A stretch of DNA of 64,000 nt from Pyxicephalus adspersus. Lineage: Eukaryota > Chordata > Amphibia > Anura > Pyxicephalidae. The first letter of the stretch is position 1. Every line of letters starts with the position of its first letter. The notes beneath the pieces were generated by a model. The model worked only from the letters and a program-made list of their open reading frames with translations, ran no database searches and was not told the DNA's origin. The stretch lies in NCBI RefSeq assembly GCF_032062135.1, contig NC_092862.1, positions 43,413,116 through 43,477,115 of the forward strand. Direction: 5' to 3'. The position numbers and the translations under genes are program-made. This document shows positions 45,640 through 56,800 of the stretch, in pieces.

Positions 45640-46110
45640 TAATTCATGCCACACATTGATCTGCTAGAATGAACCAGTCTACTGGCAGTTACCCAAGGAC
45701 AAAATGCCACTTGACTGAATTAATACTGCCCTCTTGTCACTTTAGTTATTTGAGATTATTTACATTGCTGCTCATATGGCTCTGTTCGGCCTCCACCAGA
45801 GCTAATTGTATGTGTTCCGGATTTTAATTGGCTTCTTTAATATTGCCCGAGGAAGAAAACACTCTCCTTTGCCTCACACCAGCCTCTTAGCCCAGTGCAG
45901 TAATAGCTACAATTAAGAGCATCTAAATCCTGCTCTAATCTTGTGCCAGAACACAGGGTGAAATTTGCCTACCTCACAAACAATTTAACATGAAATTTTA
46001 TTTAGCCTCTACTGCAGAGCGTTGAAAAAAATACTAGAGAGAAATGGAAACAAATGATGTCGCTTCAAAGAAAAGGTGTAATATTTCCTTTAGATTTATG
46101 GATAGAAAAA
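45640..46110. promoter_or_regulatory. Candidate conserved non-coding element
   Basis: Repeat-free, of balanced composition, and dense in homeodomain-type TAATT cores (gagctaattgtatg, gattttaattggcttc, gcagtaatagctacaatta). No open frame. The judgement rests on texture only. Confidence 0.35.
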
Positions 46111-47656
46111 GCCAAGCTTGTAAATTAAAGAGGATCTAAGATACCTTAAAAAAGGCAACCGCGGGAGGGGGGTAAAGAATTAGATAATATTGCATCCTGC
46201 AGCTGATCCTTTCACCGTTACTGACTTACCATACCTTGCTCCACATCATGGGTTGTGGATATGGTGATTCTGGCCAGGCTTTAGTTTTGTTTTCGTTTTT
46301 TTAAAGAGCTGTCTCGTTATAATTGGTAGGGTAATATTTAGGAAGCAACAGGGAAGGTGCAAAAAGCAAAGATCTTTGAAACAAGTGACACAAAAGAAGG
46401 GCACAGCAGGCCCTCAAATACAGCTTTATCTCCAGCACAATAATCAACAAAGCTCAAGGAATAAGAAATACACTGTTATTTCAGGACCTCAAGACTAAAA
46501 AGTAAAACTTTTAGAAACCTTTTTTTCTGTTTTAGGTGGAACTGGGAGAAAAAAATGCATTGAATCCAAAATATCTTCTTCAGGCTACAACTGTTTGTGA
46601 TGGCATTAAATGAAAATATCCTTTGGACATCTACAACAAAACCTGATAGAATATCAAACACTTACAAGACTCCTTTAATTTTCTTTAGAGTCCTATTTAT
46701 AAAAAGCATGTTTGGAAGTTGTGTTCTTCTGGAAAACACTCACTTTGCTAACCATTTTCAATGTTTTTTCTAATAATTATCAAAAATACAGCACACTAGT
46801 GAAGAGTTATGTTATCTACTATGCAGTATCTCTAGAGGTAGTAAAAAAATCATAAATGGACAAAGTGCCAGGGGTGCCTGTTGTATGTCCAGAAGCACCT
46901 AATGTATAAAAGGTAATCTGAAGAATGCTACAGCCGAGGGGAGTTTGGGACTGGCTCCATTGTTTTGCGGATCAGACATAATAACAAGCAGAATTATATT
47001 CAGAATGGGTAGGAGTCCACAACATGCAGACGTAGTAATTCACAAAGCAGAGATGTCCAGGTCCAGGCCAAGCTAGAGTTTAGATGGTTCTCAAGACAGC
47101 AAGAAATAGAGGAAGTAAGGAACACAAACTAGAATCAGCAACGGGAAGTACAAGTTTAAGCAGAATCAGAGGCTAGTAGAATCAAACGCAGGAAGACATA
47201 TGGGCAGGTGTGATCATAGGGGTATCTGATGACCACTTGCTCCGGGCAATGCTAAACTCATTAAGTTGAAAAAGAAATGAAAACTTTTCAAAAATACAAG
47301 GGACTTTAGTTTTGTATTTTATTGAATTTTATTCATATCAGTAGTTTGCGACATAGGTCTGATATGCCCTATTTTTCTCTTGAAGAAGCCGACATTATGC
47401 TCTGCAAAACGTCGAGTCTGTTTGTTTAGATCAAATGAATGATGTTTTTTAATATGCACTATTGACTTTGATTTTTTTTTTCTCTTTTCTTTTTTGTGTA
47501 TGGATTGAATTAAATATGTTGTTTTGCTTTTTAAAAAAAGTTGCTTTGTTTTCAGTAAGTTAATTGTATGCCTCTAAAGTCCCTGGTATTTTTTAAAGGT
47601 TTTCCTTCCTCTCTTATCCTTATAGAAAGAGGATGAATTATGAATAATTGCAAGCT
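46111..47656. other. Intergenic DNA, no gene seen
   Basis: 46980-47220 has a purine-rich texture (ccaggtccaggccaag) often found just inside frog LTR elements, but no protein can be read. 47380-47420 carries cttgaagaagccgacat and gcaaaacgtcgagtctg, a phrase I recognise from dispersed frog repeats. Confidence 0.35.
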
Positions 47657-48356
47657 TGTCACGCTTACCTCTTCCTTGCTAAAGTGCAGACAACTCTCTC
47701 CTGCACATGCAGGCAAGCTTTGACTCTGAGCATGCCTGCTCTTCTAAGTTTTATCAGCATCGCCCAGCTGCCAGCCAATCAGGTAATAGCCTCCCAATTG
47801 TCCCTGGCTATTTAGCTAGATCAGACACAACACTCAGTGTTCATGCCTTGTGTCTTCACTAGTGCGGTGCCCGCCTAGCCCTGCTGAGCATTTCCTCTGC
47901 ACCTGTTGATTATCTCAGTGCTTTCCCTGTCTAGCTGCTGTGTTAACCCCTTATTGCCCAGTCTTGTTTCCCTGCCTGTTTCCTTGTGTTGTTTCAGTGT
48001 TCCTCTGTGTCTGCAGTGATCCCTGTGCCTCCTGTTGCTTTCTGTGTCTGCGGCGGTCCTGTGTCACCAGTGTCTATTTCCTGGATCTCTGGTTCTTGAC
48101 CTCTGGCTTTGTTCCTAACCTTTCTTGCTGCCTGCCCCTACACTGGCCTTCCTTAACAATTCTCCCACCTAGCGATTTGGTACTGTGCATCCTACCCACC
48201 CTGGTGTGCCCAAGGACTGCAACCTGGCAGCGCAACATCCTCACCACTGGAGGCTCTGGAGAAGACCTGATTACTGCTTCGATTCTGGGGGCTCACACCC
48301 CTTCTTTTGCACATGCCGTTGCGCCCTCTAGAGGCTCTGTCTTCCCAAGCATGACA
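47657..48356. mobile_element. Solo LTR with perfect 5-bp target duplication
   Basis: 700 bp starting tgtcacgcttacc and ending aagcatgaca, so the tips are TG...CA within a TGTCA/TGACA inverted pair. aagct flanks both sides exactly (47652-47656 and 48357-48361). The interior is C/T-rich with no primer-binding site, gag or pol, and no second LTR nearby, so it is a recombination-derived solo LTR. The 147-codon frame inside is a by-product of composition. A 5-bp duplication fits Ty3/gypsy-type or similar elements; family not assigned. Confidence 0.85.
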
Positions 48357-48530
48357 AAGCTGATGCATATATTTCCACAATAAATTACAATAAATCTGGG
48401 AACTGAATTTAACACATAGCAGGGTTTGAATCGATTTTATATGAAATATTCATCACGTGCTTGTTTAAATCAAGATAGACATAACTACAACATCTAAAAA
48501 GGACTGACCTATCTTTTATAAAATAATTGT

Positions 48531-48902
48531 TCAAAGGTTTTTGAGGGAAAAAAAGAGGGAACTTTTCAGGCAGGATCAACATGGAATAAAAACAACTTTA
48601 ATATTTCATGTACATTTTTGTACAGGTATTACATATCCACACATATATTTTTTAACATGATCATGACTATTCCTTTTGTAGATATTACATGTTCAAAAAC
48701 TTTCCTCTTTTTCCTTTGAGGAAAGTTTTTGATCATGTAATATGTTCAAGAGGAATATTCATGATAATGTTAAAATATAAAATATATAAATGTGGTGATA
48801 CCTGTACAAAAATTAGTTTTTTTTAGAAATATTCAGGTTGTTTTTATTCCATGTTGTTTCTTGCCTGAAAAGTCCCCTCTTTTTTCCATCAAAAACCTTT
48901 GA
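48531..48902. repeat. 372-bp fold-back (near-palindrome)
   Basis: Left arm 48531-48707 and right arm 48718-48902 are imperfect reverse complements around a 10-base centre. Matching blocks include tcaaaggtttttga, cttttcaggca, catggaataaaaacaac, ttttgtacaggtat and gttcaaaaactttcctc with their complements in mirror order. It is probably a fold-back MITE; no clear target duplication was found. Confidence 0.85.
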
Positions 48903-50278
48903 ATACATTGTAATTTTGGGATGTGGCAATGTTTAATGTATTTGGGGCACTCTGATATTTATACTTATTAATAAAATAATTGTTGTTAAATATCTAGTAC
49001 ACAGATATGTATTTATTGGAGTTGTAACAATAGCCCTAGTGAAAGGAGAAACATTGTGGGAGAAAAATCTATTTGATAAAGGCTATATACAATAAGATAA
49101 AAGACTGATGAAGGGAAGATGTAAATGAATTGACACATTAATACTGGTAATATTTGTGCTATAAGTAAAATGTTATTTATTTGTGTTTTGATTCAGAAAT
49201 TACATAAAAGGCTCTTTATCTCTTTATTCTCATGAAGCCAAAGTGGTGAAACGCGTCAAGAACAAAAACTGTTCTATATGCCTTTTATAGTTCAAAAGAT
49301 TTACCTGTGAATTATGTGTCAATACTCAATGTGATGATATTCAAAGAGCTCTAAATGGTTGATTTTTTTAAATTGTTTTTAAAAAGTTTTTCAATAAACA
49401 GTATTTTTTGTGTAGCTATAAAGTTATTGTGCATTGCAAACAGAAGAGTTTATAGGGAAAAAGCCAAGGCTGATAGCTATTGACATGCGTTGATGTCAGT
49501 TGGAAGGAGTGGGAATTCCTTGGCAAACGGTTTGACCCTGGCCCCCTAAAATTTAAGAACGCCAATCAATAAGGATATCTTCCAACCAGGAAATGAGACC
49601 CCAACTTGCTGCTGCTTCTAACAGAAATTGTGAGAAACTCACAGTGTACAATGAAGAGAACCCTATAGTACAAGTAAGACTGAGGGTTCAACTTTATTGA
49701 CATTTAGTTTGCCAATAAAGGCCACAAGTGGTCATACGGACACGTTTTTTTTTGGCAGAGTCTGTGACAGGTTACCAAGAAAAGAGAACAAAAAGGTCAC
49801 AGGGCCAGAACATTGTTATTCTATAAAAAGCAGTGCTGGACCAGGAACTTTGCGACAGGAGCATCTGGGATTTTGTTAAATTAAATCTGCAAAAATAATA
49901 AAACGGACTGCTATTATATTAGGATGTTAATGATTAGGAGAGATTTTGGTGATGTTCACATTTTCTTAAATGCTTGATAGCTTAGACGGAGCTATATCAC
50001 ACAGCTTCAAGCAGAGGATTCCCTCAGAGAAGGTTACAGAATGTTAGCTAAAATCCAATCCACAAGTCATCCTTGTAAGCTGTTTGCAAATTGGGAAGCA
50101 TCAGCCAATAAAGTAGAGGTCTTTGAGGTCTCAGAAATTTTTATTATCTCTTTGGTTGACTGGAAAAAAGGATTATTAATTACGTTAATTAGCTGATAGC
50201 CAGCTGAGCATCTGAAAAAAGAACAGCTTCAGAGTTACCTGCAGGACAGTTTAACAGTCAAAATTGTAGATATACACG
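48903..50278. other. Intergenic DNA near the TAF4B 3' end
   Basis: 49228-49265 contains catgaagccaaagtgg and gaaacgcgtcaag, a phrase familiar from dispersed frog repeats. No gene seen. Part may be TAF4B 3' UTR if a distal poly(A) site is used. Confidence 0.4.
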
Positions 50279-50284
50279 TTTATT
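50279..50284 (-). promoter_or_regulatory. taf4b: Candidate TAF4B poly(A) signal
   Basis: First minus-strand AATAAA found after the TAF4B stop, about 410 bases downstream; a second is at 50138-50143. Position-only evidence. Confidence 0.3.
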
Positions 50285-50692
50285 TAGAGGATGCCTGGGA
50301 AGATCACTACCCAAATAAATTACCATCTACAATCATATAAAGTTATATTGTTATATAAAAAAGAAATAAAAAAAAGAATTACACAAAAAAGTGACATTGG
50401 TTCTTTGGGTATATTTCAAAGACAATGCGTTCTGTAAATACAAATTCTACCTACCCCAAAAACCTTGACAAATGAAGGCACCATTTAGTGAAATTAACCT
50501 ATATTAAACATTTCTATAAATTGCACAGGTTCCTGGCATCTTCATCTGTCAAGCAGAAAAAACTTAAAACAAAAACTACATCAGTACAAGGTGTTTCATT
50601 GGAATAAAAAAAAGGACTACAAACAAAAACAAGAAAATAAGTTATAAAGCAAGCTTCAGTATAGTGCAATGATGGAGTGCTGTCCACACAGT

Positions 50693-50848
50693 TCATTTCA
50701 GGAAGGCTTGGTAAAGGGACAAGGAATGTCTGCTGGTTCGCTCCTGTTCCATGCAAAATATCAAATCCCTGAGACTAACACGAGTGATCCTTGGAATAAA
50801 TATTGCTTTGGGAATTCTGAAAACAGATGATCCAGGCCCCTGATACTC
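50693..50848 (-). CDS. taf4b: TAF4B last coding exon with stop
   Basis: Acceptor TTTTTTCCAG at 50849, then 51 codons and TGA at 50695-50693. It encodes the conserved terminal block ITRVSLRDLIFCMEQER and ends LYQAFLK, the usual TAF4/TAF4B terminus. The first residues (EYQGPGSSVF) look lineage-variable. Confidence 0.95.
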   Translation of the reverse strand, partial: EYQGPGSSVFRIPKAIFIPRITRVSLRDLIFCMEQERTSRHSLSLYQAFLK

Positions 50849-53800
50849 CTGGAAAAAAGAGCAAATATGAATAAATATTTGTAATTTTATATTCTTCATA
50901 TAGTTGTTGCCTTATCTGCATGAGCATCACATAGAACATCAAATTCCATTCTCTGTGTTTTTAAAGAATGCACAGTCATTTGTTAGTTATACCAATCTGT
51001 GAACAAGCTTGTAAAGTGACCAGGTCACTGAAGGGTCTTTTGTACAACAGGAACACCCTAAAAAGAAGGAATAGCTTTGCCAGCAGTTAACAGTATTAAA
51101 ATGTTGTCACTTCCATTTCTCCCCAGCATGCCAGGTTACAGCCAAAACATATATAGAAATGTTAAGTTCTAAATTAATTAAAAATTAGTTTTTTCTTCCT
51201 ACATGTATATAGTAAAGCAAGTGATCTAAAATCATTCACTCTACAAACTGAATACACATGGTTCCCTTGCTGGAAATACAACCAGAATCCAATGCAACTG
51301 AACAGGCAGAACAGTTTGTACACACACACGCCATTGGAAAAAAAAAAAAATCAGTTTATACTCAGGTTACACCTCTAGATGGTGCAGTTTCCTCAATTAA
51401 CGTGTGCAACAAACTCCTGCCAGCTGAGATATTGTTAGAGATTTTTATATGAGAACAGCACAATTAATTGGTGGCAATAATAATCCACAAAAGATCATTT
51501 AAGACCAAGCGACCAAATCATACCCTCAAACTCAAAAAGTACAAAATATTTTAACCCGTAAAAAAGGGGAAATATTAAACCGACTGAGTCCAAGTGATTT
51601 TATTTTCGCCTTTTAAATAAATATAAAAAGAAAAAAAACAAAACACCATGTATGAATTTATTCACATTCTTGGCAATTCTGTTGATTACAGGTAGTCCCC
51701 GAGTTAAGGACATCTTACATATGGATGACTCCTAGATATGAACAAGGCTTCCTTGCTCGCTCTTGTGCAGTACAGAAGCTTGATGGGGCAGAGCTGCTTG
51801 CCCACCATGGCCCCACCCCCGAGGCTGGATGGGACAGAAGGGGACAGCTCACAAAAAAACAGGACGAGTTTATGGATTTCTGCAGCATCAACAGCTTTTT
51901 GTCTGTACTTGCAGTTTTTTAAAAGGGACAAAACATGGAAAAGTATGTATTTTGCTTCTTTCTGTTACTATGTGGCAGGTGAGGTGATTAAAGGGCACTA
52001 AACCATAAAATTCTAGTAAAACAGATGCCATTTAAATAGGAAACTGTTTTACCTGTCAATAGATTAAACTAATGGGCATACTTTCATAATCCATGCAATG
52101 GGATTGTATAAAATATGGGATGAGACAAACCAAGATCTCTTACTGGAAGCTGCCTTCACAGCATTACTGTGGCATTATGAAGTCATTATAAGGACGTGTT
52201 TTAGGGGTTAACACCTAGTGAAAAGAAAAACTATTTTACGGGTGCAGGAACACATTAGCAACCTAAAGGTAGAGATCCTATTCAAAGACTAAGGAGTTAA
52301 TGGAAACAATGAAATGCGTGTGATGGATAAGAAGGGGTGCAGTGGTACAAGTAAGGTTTACAGTGCCTTCCGGGTTTCTTCTGCTTAATATGAAAATGTT
52401 CTATTTTGGGTTCAGATTTTATTGCTTTAAATCCAGTGTACTTAAGACGACTTCTAACTACAGGTCACAGAATAAGAGGACTCCGTCATCCCCAAGGACA
52501 CAATGCCACAAGGTCGGGTCTTTTATATGACAACCTTGTGTGATCCAAGGGAAATTATAGTAATGCAGCACAGCTGCCAGCGCAGGGTTGAAAACGAGGT
52601 CAAATCCGCAGGAAGCAGCAGAAAGCCCGAGGCAACATTATAAATGAAACAACCCCCAAGGGAGTTGCAGCAAGCAAGGAGCGATGTCCTTCAAACTTTG
52701 GAATTATAGAAAGGTGAAAGTATAATCAAATACTTCTGCTTGACATTTCACAGAGCAGGCAGTGTTGTATTTTATCCAGCATAACATCACACTGAAAAAC
52801 TACCCGTATAAATGTACAGCAGGACAACACTGGTGAGGGCCAAGAAAACTGGAAAATACAAATGTTATGTCTTTAGGTACGCAGTGTGGACTCCTTGTTA
52901 AAGTTATATTCTAACCAGCTATGCAATTGAATATTTGAAATACATATATGTAAAATATATTTGTAGTTCTGTTCAGCCAGTCCTGAGAATCACACATAAC
53001 TAGGGAACACTATCGCTACTATTCATAGGCTGCAGTCTTTACACTTTGCAGCCGTTTACTGGACTTAAATAGTTTCCCACTTCAGTTTCCAGGCCTCAGT
53101 ATTTGAAATATGTCACAGAGACAGTATTGACTACTGAAGTAACTATGCTAGCAAATGACAGGTGATAGGATTGTACAATGAGCTGCTCAAGGTACAGAGT
53201 AAGGTCTTGTTCAGACCTAAGGTTTATTCAAGCGTTTTTAAGTGGTTTTACCATTTAAAAAATGCTTGCAAAATCAGTTGGACTGAATCGGTCTATTTAT
53301 TATCCTTCATTTGACAGGAGCAGCATTTCCAAGTGGTTTCCTGGACATTCAGTGCAGCGTCTGGGGCAGTTTGCCACCCTTGCCTCCTCCATAGACTTGA
53401 ATAGGAGGTCTTTAAAAACAGGGATTGGTCACTGCCTGTATAGGCAGTTTTAGGCATTTAATACCTAGGCTAAAGAAAAAAAAACAAAAAAACCTAAGAA
53501 GCTAATAAGAAATTATGTAAACTACCTCGTCTCCCTTCTCTTCCAGCAATATCCAACTGGGTGCATTACAAATACAGCTGTACCATTGAAAACACGCCAG
53601 CTGCATTTTGGAGGGCTTATTTGTACCATGTTGGCTAGTCTGCATTGGTCAGTGCAGGCCCAACACAGGTAATACATGTTTTTTTATGGACTGCAATAAT
53701 GTACATTAAAATACTTTGTTGTACAAGAAGCCCACCTGTATTCATGCCACACACCTTGACAACCCTGCAGAAGCTGGGAACCTTTCTACTAAGCTATCTT

Positions 53801-56800
53801 CAGGTTATCTCTGAAATTATACCTTAGAACAAGGGCTACTTCATGCCAAATCAGACATATACATTTAATATTTGTCTTAACAACCCCTGCAAAAATCCAG
53901 TTGAAACGCACTGGGCACTGAGACTTTTTTAATATAACATATAGGCCCTGATTTATTAAAGTTCTCTAAGACTGGAGAGAATACACTTTCATCAGTGAAG
54001 CTGGGTAATCCAGCAAACCTGGAATAGATTTCCTAAAAGTCATTAGCTATTTGTTAGCAAATGTTTTCAATCCTGGACCAGATCCATGCCAGGTTTGCTG
54101 GATCACACAGCTTCACTGATGAAAGTGTATTCTCTCCAGCCTTGGAGACTTTAATAAATCAGGTCTATAGACTTTTTGTCTCTGTACATTCCCCACTATA
54201 TGGTGTACCATTGTACCATTATGATGTTGATGTGACAGGTGAGCAAAGTATAGCTTTAACCTTTTTGCTCTGTTTTTTTTTTAATGTATAAGCATATTAA
54301 CTAGTAAACCTAACCTAACTGCCAAATGTAATATTCAAAAAAATATAATATGTAATCATACCTCGAGCACATTGTGAAGGTGAGAGGATTCCAAAGGTCT
54401 CTTCCTTCTTGGTCCAATTGCAGCTAGTGCTGTAAGATTGGCCTCTTTATATTGCAGTTGCTCTAGTTCCAGTTGCTGCAGCTAAGAAAGAATATTTCAC
54501 ACTAATAAGCAGATTGAAATTACAAGAGTTTACATCATACAAACCATTTTTAAGGTTAAACACTGTTATCATTTTCATTGCTGGATCCACATATTATAAC
54601 AACACAGGTCTGCTTCTTGTGGGAGAAATTTAAAAAAACTAGGGCAAGAAAAGAATAGCTCATCTGCAATTTCTGAAAAAATGCAGATTTTTAAAATAAA
54701 AAATTGTGAAGGGTAGGAAAAGGGTTGGCCTATATTGGCCCCCCACCTATCCTTCATATTCTACATAGGATGCTTCACCAGCTTCACCAGTTAAGTGCAC
54801 ATCCGGTGGGCAACTTATTCTCCCCTGGTTTATCTGTACCTGATAAAAATAAATTGATCATATCTGTGTACTATGAACTTGTAGTTAAGAGAGAATATTG
54901 AGAAGTGCTCTTAAATGTTGAAAGTAAGTTGTGATCACCTTGTGGCACATATGAGGAAGGCATAATAAATGTAATTTACAGAATTACAGGTACCAAGACT
55001 CTTAGTTTTAAAGGTTTTTAAACATTTAAGATCTGCCTATAAAATGATAACACATGGTTTCTATTATAACAGGCCTTTACCCTGCTTATGTAGGAATAGA
55101 TTTTACCCATCACCATAAAATATTTCCCACCACAAAATGTAAGATCTCTCTACATAATGTCTTTACTATCCTCCAACAACCACCACTGAAATACCTTGTA
55201 CTATTCTATTACCCCCCAGCACTATAATACCCTGTACTATTATAATATTCACTAACCACCAGAACCATGATAAAATCTCCCAGCAATTTTTAAGTTCTTA
55301 CTGTATCTGTTACTTCCAGGCTTACATATTTCCTCTCTCTTATAACAATATCCCTAACCACCGGTACTTTAATGCCTCCCATCCCCAGTTATCAGCAACA
55401 TTTTTGGGCTATCGTCCAGAACATCTTTTATAGCAAAATCTCCATAATTTATACTACAACAATATCTCCCCTCCAACGCCATATCATCATCCCCACCTGT
55501 CACCACTAATCATATCCCATAACTTCATAATCGTATAGCCCACTACAAGAATTATGATAAAATATTTAGCTTGCAGTATAATAAAGTTATCTCCTATTGC
55601 CAACCACATTATAATATACCACATAACCAAAATACTATGCCCAAGGCTAGATTTTTGATATCTTTCTAATAGCAGTTTTCTTAAATTAGTGTCACACATA
55701 TCTCAAACTATGAAATCTGTCATTCATTGTGTTCAAATAGAGAAAAGTAATCACTCTGTCTTTTGCTATCACATGTCCAATGCTGAAAATGGACCAAAGA
55801 AATCAAAAGAGTTGTCCAAGATGATCAGAAAGAAAATTACAGTCTTCATGGTAAAGGAAAACACTAGGACTACAGTAGCTTAAGGTCCATATGACCCATG
55901 AGGATAGTGAGAATGATACACAAAAATCAAAGGACAACTTCCAAGAAGATACAAGCTGAACTCTAAAGTCAAGGTCCATCAATGACTGATGGCACCATGC
56001 TTTGCTTTTCAAGTAACCCAGAGTTCTAAAAAAGAAAACAAAGAGGACTTAACTATTGAAATAAAACATTAAAAAGTCAAACCCAAATACTATTCCCCAC
56101 AAAACGGGTCGTCGGCTTTTTTTCTTCTATTTTGTTAGCTATTTTTCCATGGATGAAAATAGTTTCAAAGAGCACCATACCTACTAGTAAACATGGAGAA
56201 GGCTTGGGGAGTTATGGGGCTGTGTTGCTGAATTTGGAAAGGATGACATTGGTCTGCCCAAGGATCAATAAAAATCTCAAGACTATCAAAACATTATGGA
56301 CCAATACTCAATGCCAAGTGTAAACTCCATCTCAGTTCCAGGTCATGGATCTTCCAACAAAATAATGACCATACAGGTAAAAGCACCAAAAAAGGGCTTT
56401 GAACAAAACATCAGACTGTTCTAAAGTATTGTTCTAGATGTTTCAAATTAGGTTCATAGAAAATCTATGAAAAGGACTGAAATATGAGTTTGGAGAAGCC
56501 ACTCTTTATACCAGACACAGCTGGAACAGTTTGATCAGAAAGTGTGGGTCAAACCACCTGTCGACAGATGAAGAAGTCTTATTGAAAGCTATAGGAATAA
56601 CTTGTGCAGTGGTTGCTTGCTTGTGCAGAGGTTGTGAAACAAAATATTAGTATAAAGGTGTCATTTATCTCCATGAAAAAGTCTGGTTTTGTAAAATACA
56701 GAACATACAGTTCTTTTAAACGAGTACCAACAGATTTGTCCACATTTGTATATAATAGACACATGTAGATTCCTATATACACAAACATCTGTTTAAAACA

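Noticed and set aside
47940..48383. 147-codon open frame
   Set aside because: Lies almost wholly inside the solo LTR, whose C/T-rich composition leaves frames open.
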